DNA of 64,000 bases, from positions 186,001 through 250,000 of the forward strand of contig NZ_JACRWE010000002.1 in assembly GCF_014323405.1 (NCBI RefSeq). The letters are read 5' to 3'. Shown here piece after piece: positions 1 to 8,849 of the stretch; positions within the stretch are counted from its first letter, which is position 1, and every line of letters starts with the position of its first letter. Origin of the DNA: Romboutsia faecis. GTDB lineage: Bacteria; Bacillota; Clostridia; Peptostreptococcales; Peptostreptococcaceae. Both the position numbers and the translations under genes were made by a program. A model generated the notes under the pieces. It was not told where the DNA came from, searched no databases, and saw nothing but the letters and a program-made list of their open reading frames with translations.

Positions 1-711
1 ACAATCTTAAATTATGATGATACTCAAGTAAGAAACTTAGCAGAAAAATGTAAATCTAAAGTCATATTCTTTTCAAGAAAAGAAATATTAAATAATGGAA
101 TATATTTAGATGAAGATAATAATATAATTATAGATATAGATGAAAAAATATTACTTTTAAATGCAAATGAATTAAGTTTACCAGGAGAACATAACTTAGA
201 AAATTGCATGGCAGCCATAGGAATAACTTATGTAAGTAATATTGATTTAGAAGTAATAAAAGATGTATTAAAAACTTTTAAGGCAGTTGAGCATAGACAA
301 GAATTTGTAAGAGAATTAAACGACATAATGTTTGTTAATGACTCAAAAGGAACAAATCCAGATTCTACTATAAAAGCAATTAAATCATATAATAGAAATA
401 TAATATTAATTGCTGGAGGTAAAGATAAAGGAAGTAGCTTTGATGAACTTCTTGAGATTGCAAAAGAAAATGTAGTTGCATTAGTATTATTAGGAGAAAC
501 AGCCTCTAAGATAGAGGAGACTGCTAGAAAAAAAGGATTTGACAAAATCTATATAGTAAATAATATGGAAGAAGCTGTAAAAACTTCTTATAAAATTGCA
601 CAAAGTAAGGATGTAGTTTTACTTTCTCCTGCTTGTGCAAGTTGGGATATGTATAAGAATTTTGAAGTAAGAGGAAAAGACTTCAAGGATAGTGTAAACA
701 ATTTAAAATAA
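1..711 (+). CDS. murD: UDP-N-acetylmuramoylalanine--D-glutamate ligase, 5'-truncated by window edge
   Basis: MurD adds D-glutamate to UDP-MurNAc-L-Ala in the cytoplasm, using ATP. The frame is open from base 1 and ends at TAA 709-711, leaving 236 residues of a family of about 450, so the N-terminal and part of the central ATPase domain lie upstream. Visible motifs are GEHNLEN with following Met-Ala-Ala near residues 62-71, EHRQEFV, the C-terminal-domain signature NDSKGTNPDS near residue 113, an IAGGKDKG segment, and LSPACASWDMYKNFEVRG near the end. It is followed after 43 bp by spoVE, the usual order murD-spoVE-murG. The truncation is the window boundary and not a mutation. Confidence 0.96.
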   Translation, partial: TILNYDDTQVRNLAEKCKSKVIFFSRKEILNNGIYLDEDNNIIIDIDEKILLLNANELSLPGEHNLENCMAAIGITYVSNIDLEVIKDVLKTFKAVEHRQEFVRELNDIMFVNDSKGTNPDSTIKAIKSYNRNIILIAGGKDKGSSFDELLEIAKENVVALVLLGETASKIEETARKKGFDKIYIVNNMEEAVKTSYKIAQSKDVVLLSPACASWDMYKNFEVRGKDFKDSVNNLK

Positions 712-754
712 CCTCTTTACCGCTACCACAAATGCAAAGGGAGGTAAGTCTAAC

Positions 755-1885
755 ATGCCTAAGGAAGGTTTGAAAAAACAAATCAAAAGAGGAATGAAGA
801 CTGAGTTTGATTCAGTAGTTTTTTATACTACTATGACATTAGTATTTATAGGCATAGTAATGGTGTTTAGCGCTAGCTATATACAAGCTGCATTTAAGCA
901 CCATGATGCCTTTTATTTTTTAAAAAGAAATGTAATTTACGCTGTTTTAGGCTTTATTGGAATGATGATAATGTCTAGAGTAGAATACACATTTTGGAAG
1001 AAAAATGCCACAAAGATAGGTATAATAGCAGTAGTTTTATTAATATTGGTGCTAACACCTCTAGGAATAGAAGCAAATGGAGCAAGACGATGGTTAGGTG
1101 TAGGTGGAGCAACTATACAGCCAGCAGAAATTGCTAAATTTGCATGTATATTAATAACTGCAAAATTAATCGAAAAAAGATATGACAATATAAAATCTTT
1201 GACAAAAGGTGTTTTACCACTTCTTATAGTTCCCGGGACTTTCTTTATACTTATAATGGGTCAACCAAATATGTCAACAGCAGGTACTATAATATTAGTT
1301 GTGTTTGTAATGTTATTTGTAGCAGGAATGAATATGAAATTTGTATATACTATGATAGCATTAGGGATAGCAGCATTTGCAGGATTAGTACTTTCAGCAC
1401 CGTATAGATTAAAACGTGTATTATCATTCTTAGACCCATTTCAAGACCCACTAGGATCAGGATATCAAGTAATTCAAAGTTTATATGCCATTGGCTCTGG
1501 AGGTTTATTTGGACTTGGGCTTGGTAAAAGCAAACAAAAATATTTTTACATACCAGAACCACAAAATGACTTTATATTTGCTATAATAGGAGAAGAACTC
1601 GGGCTTGTAGGATGTATAGTAGTTATGATGTTGTTTGTAATATTAGTATATAGATGTATAAGAATAGCATTAAAATGTCCAGACATATTTTCGGCTATGG
1701 TTGTTATAGGTATAGGAGCTCAAATAGGAATACAAGCAGCTTTAAATATAGCTGTTGCTACTTCATCTATGCCAGCAACCGGAGTTGCTCTTCCATTTAT
1801 AAGTATGGGGGGAACCTCACTAACCATACTTATGGGAGCAGTCGGTATAGTATTAAACATCTCAAAACATGTCAAAATTAATTAA
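755..1885 (+). CDS. spoVE: SEDS-family peptidoglycan polymerase SpoVE (FtsW/RodA/SpoVE family)
   Basis: This is a 376-residue multi-pass membrane protein of the SEDS family, the glycosyltransferases that polymerise lipid II. It starts with MPKEGLKKQ after a strong AGGGAGGT ribosome-binding site. About ten hydrophobic segments are visible, and the conserved stretch around DPFQDPLGSGYQ and the following AIGSGGLFG loop is intact, as is the C-terminal PFISMGGTS motif. Its place between murD and murG is where clostridial spoVE sits. FtsW and SpoVE cannot be separated by motifs, so the SpoVE name (spore cortex synthesis) rests on synteny. It lies 14 bp upstream of murG and is probably co-transcribed with it. 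Confidence 0.9.
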   Translation: MPKEGLKKQIKRGMKTEFDSVVFYTTMTLVFIGIVMVFSASYIQAAFKHHDAFYFLKRNVIYAVLGFIGMMIMSRVEYTFWKKNATKIGIIAVVLLILVLTPLGIEANGARRWLGVGGATIQPAEIAKFACILITAKLIEKRYDNIKSLTKGVLPLLIVPGTFFILIMGQPNMSTAGTIILVVFVMLFVAGMNMKFVYTMIALGIAAFAGLVLSAPYRLKRVLSFLDPFQDPLGSGYQVIQSLYAIGSGGLFGLGLGKSKQKYFYIPEPQNDFIFAIIGEELGLVGCIVVMMLFVILVYRCIRIALKCPDIFSAMVVIGIGAQIGIQAALNIAVATSSMPATGVALPFISMGGTSLTILMGAVGIVLNISKHVKIN

Positions 1886-1899
1886 CAGGAGAGGATTCA

Positions 1900-3135
1900 A
1901 TGAGAGTTTTATTATCAGGTGGAGGAACTGGAGGTCATGTTTATCCAGCTATCGCCATTGCAAATAGAATAAAAGAACAATATCCAGATGCTGAGATAAT
2001 GTTTGTTGGAACAGAAAAAGGAATAGAATCTGAAATAGTTCCGAAATATGGATATGAATTAAAAACTGTTACAGTTCAAGGTTTTAAAAGAAAGATAGAC
2101 TTCGATAACGTAAAAAGAGTATTTAAATTATTCAAAGGATTAGAGCAATCAAGGAAGGTTGTTAAAAAGTTTAAACCGGATGTTGTAATCGGAACTGGAG
2201 GATATGTAAGTGGACCAGTATTATTTAATGCTGCCATGAGCAAAGTTCCAACAGTAATTCATGAACAAAACTCTTTTCCTGGAGTCACAAATAAAATACT
2301 TTCAAAAGTTGTTACAAGAGTTTTAACTAGTTTTGAAGATTCACATGAAAGATTTCCAGAAGGAAGCCGTGATAAATTAGTTTTAACGGGAAATCCAGTA
2401 AGAAAAGAAATATTAGTAGCTAGGAAAAATATTGCTAGAAAAAATCTAGGAATAAGTGAAGATAAGAAAATGGTACTTTGCTACGGTGGTAGTGGAGGAT
2501 CTGAAGAAATAAACGATGCAATGAAAGTTGTAATAGAAAATATGGTTAAAGAAGATATAGCATTTATATTTGCTACTGGAAAATATTACTATGAAGAATT
2601 TGCAAAGAGCATAGAATATCTAAATTTAAAACCATATCAACAAGTAGTTCCATATTTAGAGGATATGGCAAATGCATTAGCTGCAAGTGATTTAGTTATA
2701 GGAAGTGCAGGTGCGATATCTTTAGCTGAGATAACAGCATTAGGGAAACCATCAATAATAATACCTAAGGCTTATACTGCGGAAAATCATCAAGAATATA
2801 ATGCTAAAAGTATAGAGTCAAAAGGTGCTGGAATTGCAATATTAGAAAAAGATTTAACACCTAAAAAATTAAATGAAACTGTATTTAGATTATTAGGAGA
2901 TAGAGAGCTTTTAATAGATATGGAAAATGCAAGTAAGGAAATTGGAAAACCTGAAGCAATAGATTTAATTTGCGATGAAATTATCAAGATATATGAAGAA
3001 AAAAATAAAGTAAAAAAATCTAAAATAGAAGACAAAAGTACAGATATAAAAGAAGATGATGAAAAAGAATCATCTGTAGACAATAATAATGATTCTAAGG
3101 AACAACCAAAGGTAATTGGAATTAAGAAAAAGTAA
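1900..3135 (+). CDS. murG: UDP-GlcNAc:lipid I N-acetylglucosaminyltransferase MurG with charged C-terminal tail
   Basis: MurG transfers GlcNAc onto lipid I on the inner face of the membrane to make lipid II. The N-terminal glycine loop GGGTGGHVYPA is at residues 7-17, HEQNSFPG near 120, a second loop GGSGGSEE near 190, and the donor-site segment GSAGAISLAE near 268. The protein has 411 residues against about 360 normally. The excess is a lysine- and acid-rich tail after about residue 365 (EKNKVKKSKIEDKS and on), which looks disordered. The start follows AGGAGAGG. It is followed by a large hairpin and then murA. Confidence 0.95.
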   Translation: MRVLLSGGGTGGHVYPAIAIANRIKEQYPDAEIMFVGTEKGIESEIVPKYGYELKTVTVQGFKRKIDFDNVKRVFKLFKGLEQSRKVVKKFKPDVVIGTGGYVSGPVLFNAAMSKVPTVIHEQNSFPGVTNKILSKVVTRVLTSFEDSHERFPEGSRDKLVLTGNPVRKEILVARKNIARKNLGISEDKKMVLCYGGSGGSEEINDAMKVVIENMVKEDIAFIFATGKYYYEEFAKSIEYLNLKPYQQVVPYLEDMANALAASDLVIGSAGAISLAEITALGKPSIIIPKAYTAENHQEYNAKSIESKGAGIAILEKDLTPKKLNETVFRLLGDRELLIDMENASKEIGKPEAIDLICDEIIKIYEEKNKVKKSKIEDKSTDIKEDDEKESSVDNNNDSKEQPKVIGIKKK

Positions 3136-3140
3136 CATAT

Positions 3141-3204
3141 AACCCCCTTAGTACATAGATTTAAATTATAGGCATTTGGATTTAAATCTACTACTAGGGG
3201 GGTT
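3141..3204 (+). promoter_or_regulatory. Long hairpin masking the murA ribosome-binding site
   Basis: The left arm 3141-3167 pairs with the right arm 3179-3204: 13 pairs (one G-T) from 3141/3204 to 3153/3192, a 2x1 internal loop, then 12 more pairs (one G-T) from 3156/3190 to 3167/3179, closing an 11-nt loop. The right arm contains the six-G Shine-Dalgarno of murA (3197-3202), base-paired to the C-run 3143-3148. The TTG start lies at 3209, just outside the stem. No clean U-tract follows (TTAATTTT), so a plain terminator is less likely than control of translation or of transcript stability. Confidence 0.7.
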
Positions 3205-3208
3205 AATT

Positions 3209-4462
3209 TTGTCTAAGTATATAATACACGGAGGTAATAAAATAGAGGGAACTTTGAAGATTAGGGGAGCGAAAAATGCTATATTACCTATAATGGCAGC
3301 GACAATACTTAATGAAAATAAGAGCATAATTCATAATGTACCTAGTATAGCTGATGTATTTATTATGATAAAGATACTAGAAAGTATAGGCTGTAAAATT
3401 GAATATAGTGAAGATACTCTGATAATAGAAAGTTCTGGTATAAACTTTCATAAAATAGATGAAGAGTATGTAAGGAAGATGAGATCATCAATAATTATTA
3501 TGGGAGCAATGATAGGCAGACTTGAGCATATAGAAATAAGTCATCCTGGAGGATGTGCTATTGGTGCTAGACCGATAGATTTGCATTTAAAAGCTTTAGA
3601 ATCTCTAGGTGTTACAATTGAAGAGGAAGATGGTGTTATTAGTTGCTACAGAGAATATCTAAAAGGAAATGATATAAGATTTGAAAAAACAAGTGTGGGA
3701 GCAACTGAGAATGCTATGCTTGCTGCAGTAAAATCTAAGGGCGTAACAAGAATATATAATGCAGCTAAAGAACCAGAAATAGAAGATTTACAAAATTTCT
3801 TGAACGCCATGGGTGCAAAGGTAAAAGGTGCTGGAACAGGCTATATAGAAATAGAAGGTGTAGAAAAACTAGGCGAAGTGGAATATAGTGTGATACCCGA
3901 TAGAATAGCCATAGGAACTTATATGGTAGCTAGCGCTATAACTGGTGGTAGACTAGAAGTTGAAAAAGCAATAAGACCTCATATGGAGCCTATAAGTAAC
4001 ATTTTAAGAATGGCTGGATGCGAGATAGAGTATACAACAACTGGATTAAATCTATTATCTCCAAAAACAATTAAAGCTGTTGATTTAATTAAAACTTTAC
4101 CACATCCAGGATTTCCAACAGATATGCAGTCCCAAATGATGGCCTTAATGACATTATCTGATGGTCTTAGTGTATTTTTTGAAACTATATTTGAAAATAG
4201 ATTTATGCATTGTAAAGAGCTTATGAATATGGGAGCTGATATACGACTTATTACAGATAAAATTTGTGAGGTAAGAGGTGTGGATGCCATCTATGGAGCT
4301 AAGGTTAAGTCTACAGACTTACGAGGAGGAGCTAGTCTTGTATTAGCGGCATTAGCAGCTAAGGGTGAAAGTGAAATCTCAGATGTTTACCATATTGAAA
4401 GAGGATATGAGAATATAGAAAATGTACTTAGGAATTTAGGTGCAGATATTAGGAAAATATAA
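3209..4462 (+). CDS. murA: UDP-N-acetylglucosamine 1-carboxyvinyltransferase
   Basis: MurA transfers enolpyruvate from PEP to UDP-GlcNAc, the first committed step of peptidoglycan synthesis. I place the start at TTG 3209, six bases after a G-rich Shine-Dalgarno. This gives 417 residues, the normal family length, beginning MSKYIIHGG. The upstream in-frame ATG at 3176 lies inside the hairpin loop and has no ribosome-binding site. The substrate-binding Lys-Asn pair is at residues 22-23 (GAKNAILP), and the fosfomycin-target Cys is about residue 116 in GGCAIGARPIDLH. The late LRGGASLVLAALAA segment is also typical. Clostridia may carry a second MurA copy, and this sequence does not say which paralogue this is. 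Confidence 0.95.
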   Translation: MSKYIIHGGNKIEGTLKIRGAKNAILPIMAATILNENKSIIHNVPSIADVFIMIKILESIGCKIEYSEDTLIIESSGINFHKIDEEYVRKMRSSIIIMGAMIGRLEHIEISHPGGCAIGARPIDLHLKALESLGVTIEEEDGVISCYREYLKGNDIRFEKTSVGATENAMLAAVKSKGVTRIYNAAKEPEIEDLQNFLNAMGAKVKGAGTGYIEIEGVEKLGEVEYSVIPDRIAIGTYMVASAITGGRLEVEKAIRPHMEPISNILRMAGCEIEYTTTGLNLLSPKTIKAVDLIKTLPHPGFPTDMQSQMMALMTLSDGLSVFFETIFENRFMHCKELMNMGADIRLITDKICEVRGVDAIYGAKVKSTDLRGGASLVLAALAAKGESEISDVYHIERGYENIENVLRNLGADIRKI

Positions 4463-4485
4463 AGGCTCAAAATAGAGCCTTTTAA
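4462..4485 (+). terminator. Intrinsic terminator after murA
   Basis: A 7-bp stem AAGGCTC/GAGCCTT with a 6-nt loop is followed by TTTTAATATAT and overlaps the murA stop codon. It separates the murA transcript from the ftsQ unit. Confidence 0.8.
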
Positions 4486-4638
4486 TATATATTAAAATAT
4501 AAAGTATATTTAAGACGTAAAATTATATTTATTGTAAAAATAGTATTAAAATTGCTTTCAAAAGTATAGTTTATTATGTAGGGAAATATAATAATAAAGT
4601 TGTATTTTATAAATAGATTTATTATAGGGGGTGAGTGC

Positions 4639-5379
4639 TTGAAAGGAAGAAAAAAGAAGAAAAGAACAGATCGGGTAATTATAGCTTTAGTTTTTGTTTT
4701 TATGTTATCTTTAGGAACTATAGCTTTCTTAAAAAGTAATATTTTTAATTTAAGTAAAGTAGAAATAATAGGAAATAAAAACTTGAAAGAAAATGAAGTT
4801 GTAGATTTAGAAAGCTTAATGACTAACAAAAATATATTTACTTATAATTTAAAAAAAATTAAAACTAAAATAGTTGAAAATCCTTATGTAGAAGATGCTC
4901 AAGTGAAAATAAAACTTCCTAATAAAATAATAATAGATGTTGATGAAGTAGATGTTGTAGCCTTGTTATCTAATGGAAAAGATTATTGTTACATAGATAA
5001 TGAGGGAAATTTAATTAAAAAAATTGATAATATAGAAGAAAATAGTGATAAAATAATATTTAGTACAGAATATTCTATAGAAAATGGACAAGTAATAAAC
5101 TTTAAAAGTGAAAAAGATAAGAAAGCTATATTAAACTTAATAAGTACTTTAAGAAAAGAACATTTAGAAAAAGAAATTGTAAGGGTAGAATATACTAATG
5201 ATTCTAAATTTAATATAGAATCAAAGATAGGAGCTAAGTTTTTACTGATTAACGACGATGATTTAAATTACAATATAGCAAGAGCAAGCAAAATACTTTT
5301 AGATCTACAGAATAAAAATATTAATAGTGGTGTTGTGGACTTAACATATAATAACTATGCTGTATATAAACCAAGTTGA
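4639..5379 (+). CDS. ftsQ: Cell division protein FtsQ/DivIB
   Basis: FtsQ/DivIB is a bitopic membrane protein of the divisome that works with FtsL and DivIC. The TTG at 4639 lies a few bases after AGGGGGTGAG and gives 246 residues starting MKGRKKKKRTDR. The upstream ATG (4600) would add 13 residues ahead of that ribosome-binding site, so it is rejected. A basic cytoplasmic tail is followed by a membrane segment at about residues 13-31. A POTRA-type domain follows (FNLSKVEIIGNKNLKENEV, then IVENPYVEDAQVKIKLPN). No FtsL gene is visible nearby. It leads an operon with the two DUF881 genes. Confidence 0.88.
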   Translation: MKGRKKKKRTDRVIIALVFVFMLSLGTIAFLKSNIFNLSKVEIIGNKNLKENEVVDLESLMTNKNIFTYNLKKIKTKIVENPYVEDAQVKIKLPNKIIIDVDEVDVVALLSNGKDYCYIDNEGNLIKKIDNIEENSDKIIFSTEYSIENGQVINFKSEKDKKAILNLISTLRKEHLEKEIVRVEYTNDSKFNIESKIGAKFLLINDDDLNYNIARASKILLDLQNKNINSGVVDLTYNNYAVYKPS

Positions 5380-5405
5380 TGATCAGCAAATGAGGAGTGA
5401 TATAT

Positions 5406-6128
5406 TTGCACAAGAAAATGCCTTATAAAAGCCTAGTTATAGTAACAACTGTACTAGGAGTTTTTATAAGTTTACAGTTAAAAAGTATAAACATAGAAAA
5501 TAATGGAATGACAACCCTCAAAAAGGGAGAGCAGCTAAAGCAAGAGTTAAAGTCGTTAAAGAAAGAAGAAGAAGAATTACGAGAAGAAATTAAAAATATT
5601 CAAGATGATATAGATAGTTATAAAAATATGGAAGATGGATCCACAGAAGAAAGTATAAAAACAGAAATTAAAAAATATGAAGAATTAGCAGGTTATACAG
5701 ATGTAGAGGGCGAAGGAGTTAATGTAACTATAAAATCTATAAGCAATAGCTTAAGTGATGATTCAGATAATAGCATAGTTTATAATTATGATTTATTACT
5801 GTCACTTATTAATAAATTGAATTCTGCTCAAGCAAATGCAATTTCTATTAACAATCAACGAATAGTATATGATTCATATCTACATTTAAAAGAAGATAAA
5901 TTATATTTAAATGACATAGCTATAAATGAGCCATTTATTATAAAGGCTATAGGTGATTCAGATACTTTAGCATCTGCACTTCAAATAAAATATGGTATCA
6001 TATGGGAAATAGAGAAGTACTATAACGCTAAAGTTACAGTAGAAAAGAATGATCATATAACCATAGGGGCTTCTAGTGAAAAAAAATACTTAGAGGATGT
6101 AGAAATAAATGAAGAACATGAGGATTAA
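5406..6128 (+). CDS. DUF881 protein, first copy (YlxW/YlxX type)
   Basis: This is a 240-residue bitopic membrane protein. The TTG at 5406 is eight bases after AGGAG. The in-frame GTG at 5397 overlaps that ribosome-binding site and is not used here. It has one membrane segment at about residues 6-24, then a Glu/Lys-rich coiled coil (about 35-75) and a DUF881 domain with SLINKLNSAQANAISINNQRI-like strands. DUF881 proteins sit in division clusters of Firmicutes, and their molecular role is unknown. The 3' end overlaps the second DUF881 gene by 20 bp, which suggests translational coupling. Confidence 0.85.
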   Translation: MHKKMPYKSLVIVTTVLGVFISLQLKSINIENNGMTTLKKGEQLKQELKSLKKEEEELREEIKNIQDDIDSYKNMEDGSTEESIKTEIKKYEELAGYTDVEGEGVNVTIKSISNSLSDDSDNSIVYNYDLLLSLINKLNSAQANAISINNQRIVYDSYLHLKEDKLYLNDIAINEPFIIKAIGDSDTLASALQIKYGIIWEIEKYYNAKVTVEKNDHITIGASSEKKYLEDVEINEEHED

Positions 6129-6825
6129 TAAAAATAAGATAAAAACAAAGCAAACCTTAATTATATTAATAGCATTCATGTTAGGTATATTTATAGCTAT
6201 ATATTTAAAGTCAACGGATTCTGATAATGTATATATTTCTTTAGAAGAAAAAAGATCACTTGAAAATGATATTAATAATAAGAAAATGGAAATATCTAGT
6301 TTAAAAAAGAGAAAAGAAGAATATGAAAAGAGTTTAAAAGCTTATGAAGATGTTGTTAAAAACAAAAATAAATCTATAGGAGAGTTAATGAATGAAGAGT
6401 TAGATTATTTAAAAGTCATAAGCGGATACTCAAGTATTATAGGAAGTGGAGTAATTATTACCATAAAAGATAGTGAAAGAGAGCTTTCGAGTGGGGAAAC
6501 TCCAAATGATTTATTAGTACATGATATAGATATATTAAGAATATTAAATGACTTAAAAAAAGCTGGTGCAAAGGGCATAACAATAAATGGTGAGCGAGTT
6601 ATACCTACAAGTGAAATAAAATGTTCGGGTGCTACAATTACGGTTAACAAAACAACTTATGGACAACCATTTATAATAAAAGCCATAGGTAATACTGAGT
6701 CATTAATGGCAAGTATAAATGCTCCAGAATCATATGCTAACTTATTAAGGAGCGTATATGGAATTTATATAAATATAGAAGAAAATGAAGAAATAACATT
6801 AAATTTTTATGAAAATAATAAATAA
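6109..6825 (+). CDS. DUF881 protein, second copy
   Basis: This 238-residue paralogue of the preceding gene has the same plan: a membrane segment near residues 14-31, a coiled coil about 45-85, and a DUF881 domain with DLKKAGAKGITINGERV and FIIKAIGNTESL. The start is ATG 6109 or ATG 6118. Both lie inside the end of the previous gene and neither has a strong ribosome-binding site, which fits coupling by overlap. The two copies are diverged rather than recent duplicates. I infer an accessory role at the division site from context only. Confidence 0.84.
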   Translation: MKNMRINKNKIKTKQTLIILIAFMLGIFIAIYLKSTDSDNVYISLEEKRSLENDINNKKMEISSLKKRKEEYEKSLKAYEDVVKNKNKSIGELMNEELDYLKVISGYSSIIGSGVIITIKDSERELSSGETPNDLLVHDIDILRILNDLKKAGAKGITINGERVIPTSEIKCSGATITVNKTTYGQPFIIKAIGNTESLMASINAPESYANLLRSVYGIYINIEENEEITLNFYENNK

Positions 6826-6885
6826 AAGTATAAAAAGCTTGAAAAATAGAACTATTTCAAAGTAAAATAAAGAAGGTGAGTATTT

Positions 6886-7239
6886 ATGTTATGGATACTA
6901 GGAGGATTAGCACTAGGAGTAGTTATTGGTTATTATATTCCATTTACTTATCCTATGGATTACTCCCTTTATATGTCTGTTGCAATACTTGCAACTTTAG
7001 ATTCTATCTTTGGTGCAGTAAAGTCAACCTTTGAAGGTAAATATGATAATATAATATTTGTTACTGGATTTATTGGAAATTCATTATTAGCTATATTTTT
7101 AACCTATATAGGTGATAAGCTTGGAATACCGATTTATTATGTAGCAATTTTAGTATTTGGTTCGAGATTATTCGATAATTTATCAATGATAAGAAGACAT
7201 ATTATTTTAAGGTTAAGTAATAAAAAAAGAGGAAATTAA
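6886..7239 (+). CDS. sbp: Small basic protein (Sbp/DUF1290)
   Basis: This 117-residue membrane protein has about three hydrophobic segments and a basic C-terminus ending SNKKRGN. The stretch GGLALGVVIGYYIP, followed by a TLDSIFGAVKS motif and GSRLFDNLSMIRRHII, matches the small basic protein found just ahead of ftsZ in Bacilli and Clostridia. The start ATG follows GAAGGTGAG. The function is unknown. It sits 105 bp upstream of ftsZ, with the ftsZ promoter between them. Confidence 0.88.
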   Translation: MLWILGGLALGVVIGYYIPFTYPMDYSLYMSVAILATLDSIFGAVKSTFEGKYDNIIFVTGFIGNSLLAIFLTYIGDKLGIPIYYVAILVFGSRLFDNLSMIRRHIILRLSNKKRGN

Positions 7240-7290
7240 GTATTTTTATGGAATAAGTTAGTTAAATGTTAACAAATTTTGTAGATTAAA

Positions 7291-7299
7291 TGATATAAT
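7291..7299 (+). promoter_or_regulatory. ftsZ promoter, extended -10
   Basis: TGATATAAT is an extended -10 element (TG at 7291-7292, perfect TATAAT at 7294-7299) about 45 bp upstream of ftsZ. The best upstream hexamer, TTAACA at 7269-7274, is 19 bp away, so recognition may rest on the extended -10. Confidence 0.6.
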
Positions 7300-7344
7300 T
7301 ATTACATAGATTTACTTTGAATCGTAAAATAAGGAGGTTTATAA

Positions 7345-8490
7345 ATGCTAAACTTTGACGTAGAATCAGACAATTTTGCGCAGATTAAGGTTATAGGTGT
7401 CGGTGGCGGTGGAAATAATGCCGTTAACCGAATGGTAGAGGCACAACTTAAAGGTGTTGAGTTTATTGCAATTAATACTGATAAGCAAGCTTTATACACA
7501 TCTAAAGCTGAGTATAAAGTTCAAATAGGAGATAAACTTACTAGAGGACTTGGAGCAGGAGCTAATCCTGATATTGGGAAAAAAGCAGCTGAAGAAAGTA
7601 AGGATGAAATATTAACATTACTTCAAGGTTCGGATATGGTATTTGTTACTGCTGGTATGGGTGGTGGAACAGGTACAGGAGCAGCACCATTAGTTGCTCA
7701 ATTAGCTAAGGAAATGGGGATACTTACAGTAGGAGTTGTTACTAAGCCTTTCATATTTGAAGGCAAGGTAAGAATGAAAAATGCTGAAAGAGGAATTGAA
7801 GATTTAAAGGCAAATGTTGATACTTTAATAACTATACCAAATGATAAGTTATTACAGTTAGTACAAAAGAACACATCTATGCTAGAGGCATTCTCTATAG
7901 CGGATAACGTATTAAAGCAAGGTATACAGTCAATATCTGATCTTATAGCAGTACCGGGTCTTATAAATCTAGACTTTGCAGATGTTACTTCTATAATGAA
8001 GGAGCAAGGTCTAGCACATATGGGTATAGGTACAGCTGTAGGTGAGAATAGAGCTGTTGAAGCTGCTAGAGAAGCAATACAATCTCCATTACTTGAGACT
8101 TCAATTAAGGGAGCTAAAGGTGTATTACTTAATATAACAGGTGGTTCTAATTTAGGATTATTCGAGATAAATGAAGCATCTACATTAGTACAAGAATCCT
8201 GTGATCCAGAAGCTAACATTATATTTGGGGCATCTATAAGAGAAGACTTAGGAGATGAAATAAGTATAACTGTTATAGCTACAGGTTTTGAAAGTAATCA
8301 AATCCAGGATATGAGAATAAATGATACTATAAGTAAGTTTACTACTAAACCAGTTGAAACTGAAGTTGAAAAAAAAGAAGTTGAGCCTATAAAGGAAGTG
8401 GTTACTGCTAAAGAAGAACCTAAAAGAACATCTTTAGTAGAAGAAGATGATGATATGATAATACCTACTTTCCTAAGAAGAAGAAGATAA
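7345..8490 (+). CDS. ftsZ: Cell division protein FtsZ
   Basis: FtsZ is the tubulin-like GTPase that forms the Z ring. It has 381 residues, a normal length. The nucleotide-binding start [13 protein letters not shown] is near residues 18-30, the tubulin signature [12 protein letters not shown] near 103-114, and the T7 loop contains [10 protein letters not shown] variable linker rich in Glu and Lys leads to the C-terminal peptide [14 protein letters not shown], which binds partners such as SepF (encoded at 27292) and FtsA-like anchors. The ribosome-binding site is AAGGAGG. No ftsA is visible in the window, so SepF is a likely membrane tether here. Confidence 0.98.
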   Translation: MLNFDVESDNFAQIKVIGVGGGGNNAVNRMVEAQLKGVEFIAINTDKQALYTSKAEYKVQIGDKLTRGLGAGANPDIGKKAAEESKDEILTLLQGSDMVFVTAGMGGGTGTGAAPLVAQLAKEMGILTVGVVTKPFIFEGKVRMKNAERGIEDLKANVDTLITIPNDKLLQLVQKNTSMLEAFSIADNVLKQGIQSISDLIAVPGLINLDFADVTSIMKEQGLAHMGIGTAVGENRAVEAAREAIQSPLLETSIKGAKGVLLNITGGSNLGLFEINEASTLVQESCDPEANIIFGASIREDLGDEISITVIATGFESNQIQDMRINDTISKFTTKPVETEVEKKEVEPIKEVVTAKEEPKRTSLVEEDDDMIIPTFLRRRR

Positions 8491-8511
8491 TAAAATATTT
8501 ATTTTAAAATG

Positions 8512-8545
8512 AAGGAGATAGCCTATGGTTATCTCTTTTTTATTT
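8512..8545 (+). terminator. Intrinsic terminator after ftsZ
   Basis: A 9-bp stem (8515-8523 with 8527-8535, one G-T pair) with a 3-nt loop is followed by TTTTTTATTTT. It separates ftsZ from the sporulation block. Confidence 0.8.
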
Positions 8546-8767
8546 TAATTAAGGTATTTTTATATTAAGAGATTATTAATTATAAAATTTTTTATATAAA
8601 TATATTTATTAGAATAAAAATAATAAGTAATTTATAACTAAATTTTACCCATAAATATTTTATTCTACAGTTAAATTCTACTAATAGAGACTGTATAGAT
8701 ATTAGTAGATGAGAAATAGAGAAGAATAGGTTTGTTTTTGAATATTTTTATAGATTCTATGGTTATG

Positions 8768-8816
8768 TTTCGACTGTTAATATTGACATAAAATTCTGTA
8801 GCAAGTAGTTTATAAT
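8768..8816 (+). promoter_or_regulatory. spoIIG promoter with 22-bp spacer and 0A-box-like site
   Basis: A perfect TTGACA (8783-8788) and a perfect TATAAT (8811-8816) are separated by 22 bp, the odd spacing known for the Spo0A-activated spoIIG promoter of Bacillus subtilis. TTTCGACTG at 8769-8777 lies just upstream of the -35. On the minus strand it reads AGTCGAA, 6 of 7 matches to the 0A box TGTCGAA, and it is centred near -50 from the expected start. The AT-rich stretch 8546-8767 holds nothing else I can name. Confidence 0.7.
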
Positions 8817-8849
8817 GAACTAAAGGTTTATGAAGAGGAGGAGTAGGTA

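Noticed and set aside
3176..3208. MurA start at ATG 3176
   Set aside because: It lies in the hairpin loop without a ribosome-binding site. TTG 3209 follows a strong one and matches the family start.
4481..4638. FtsQ start at ATG 4600 and a sigma-A promoter in the gap
   Set aside because: The ribosome-binding site AGGGGGTGAG lies after that ATG. TTGCTT and TATTAT in the gap are only 14 bp apart.
7698..8219. 173-codon minus-strand open frame opposite ftsZ
   Set aside because: It lies wholly within ftsZ, has no ribosome-binding site or recognisable family, and its composition follows the antisense of FtsZ.
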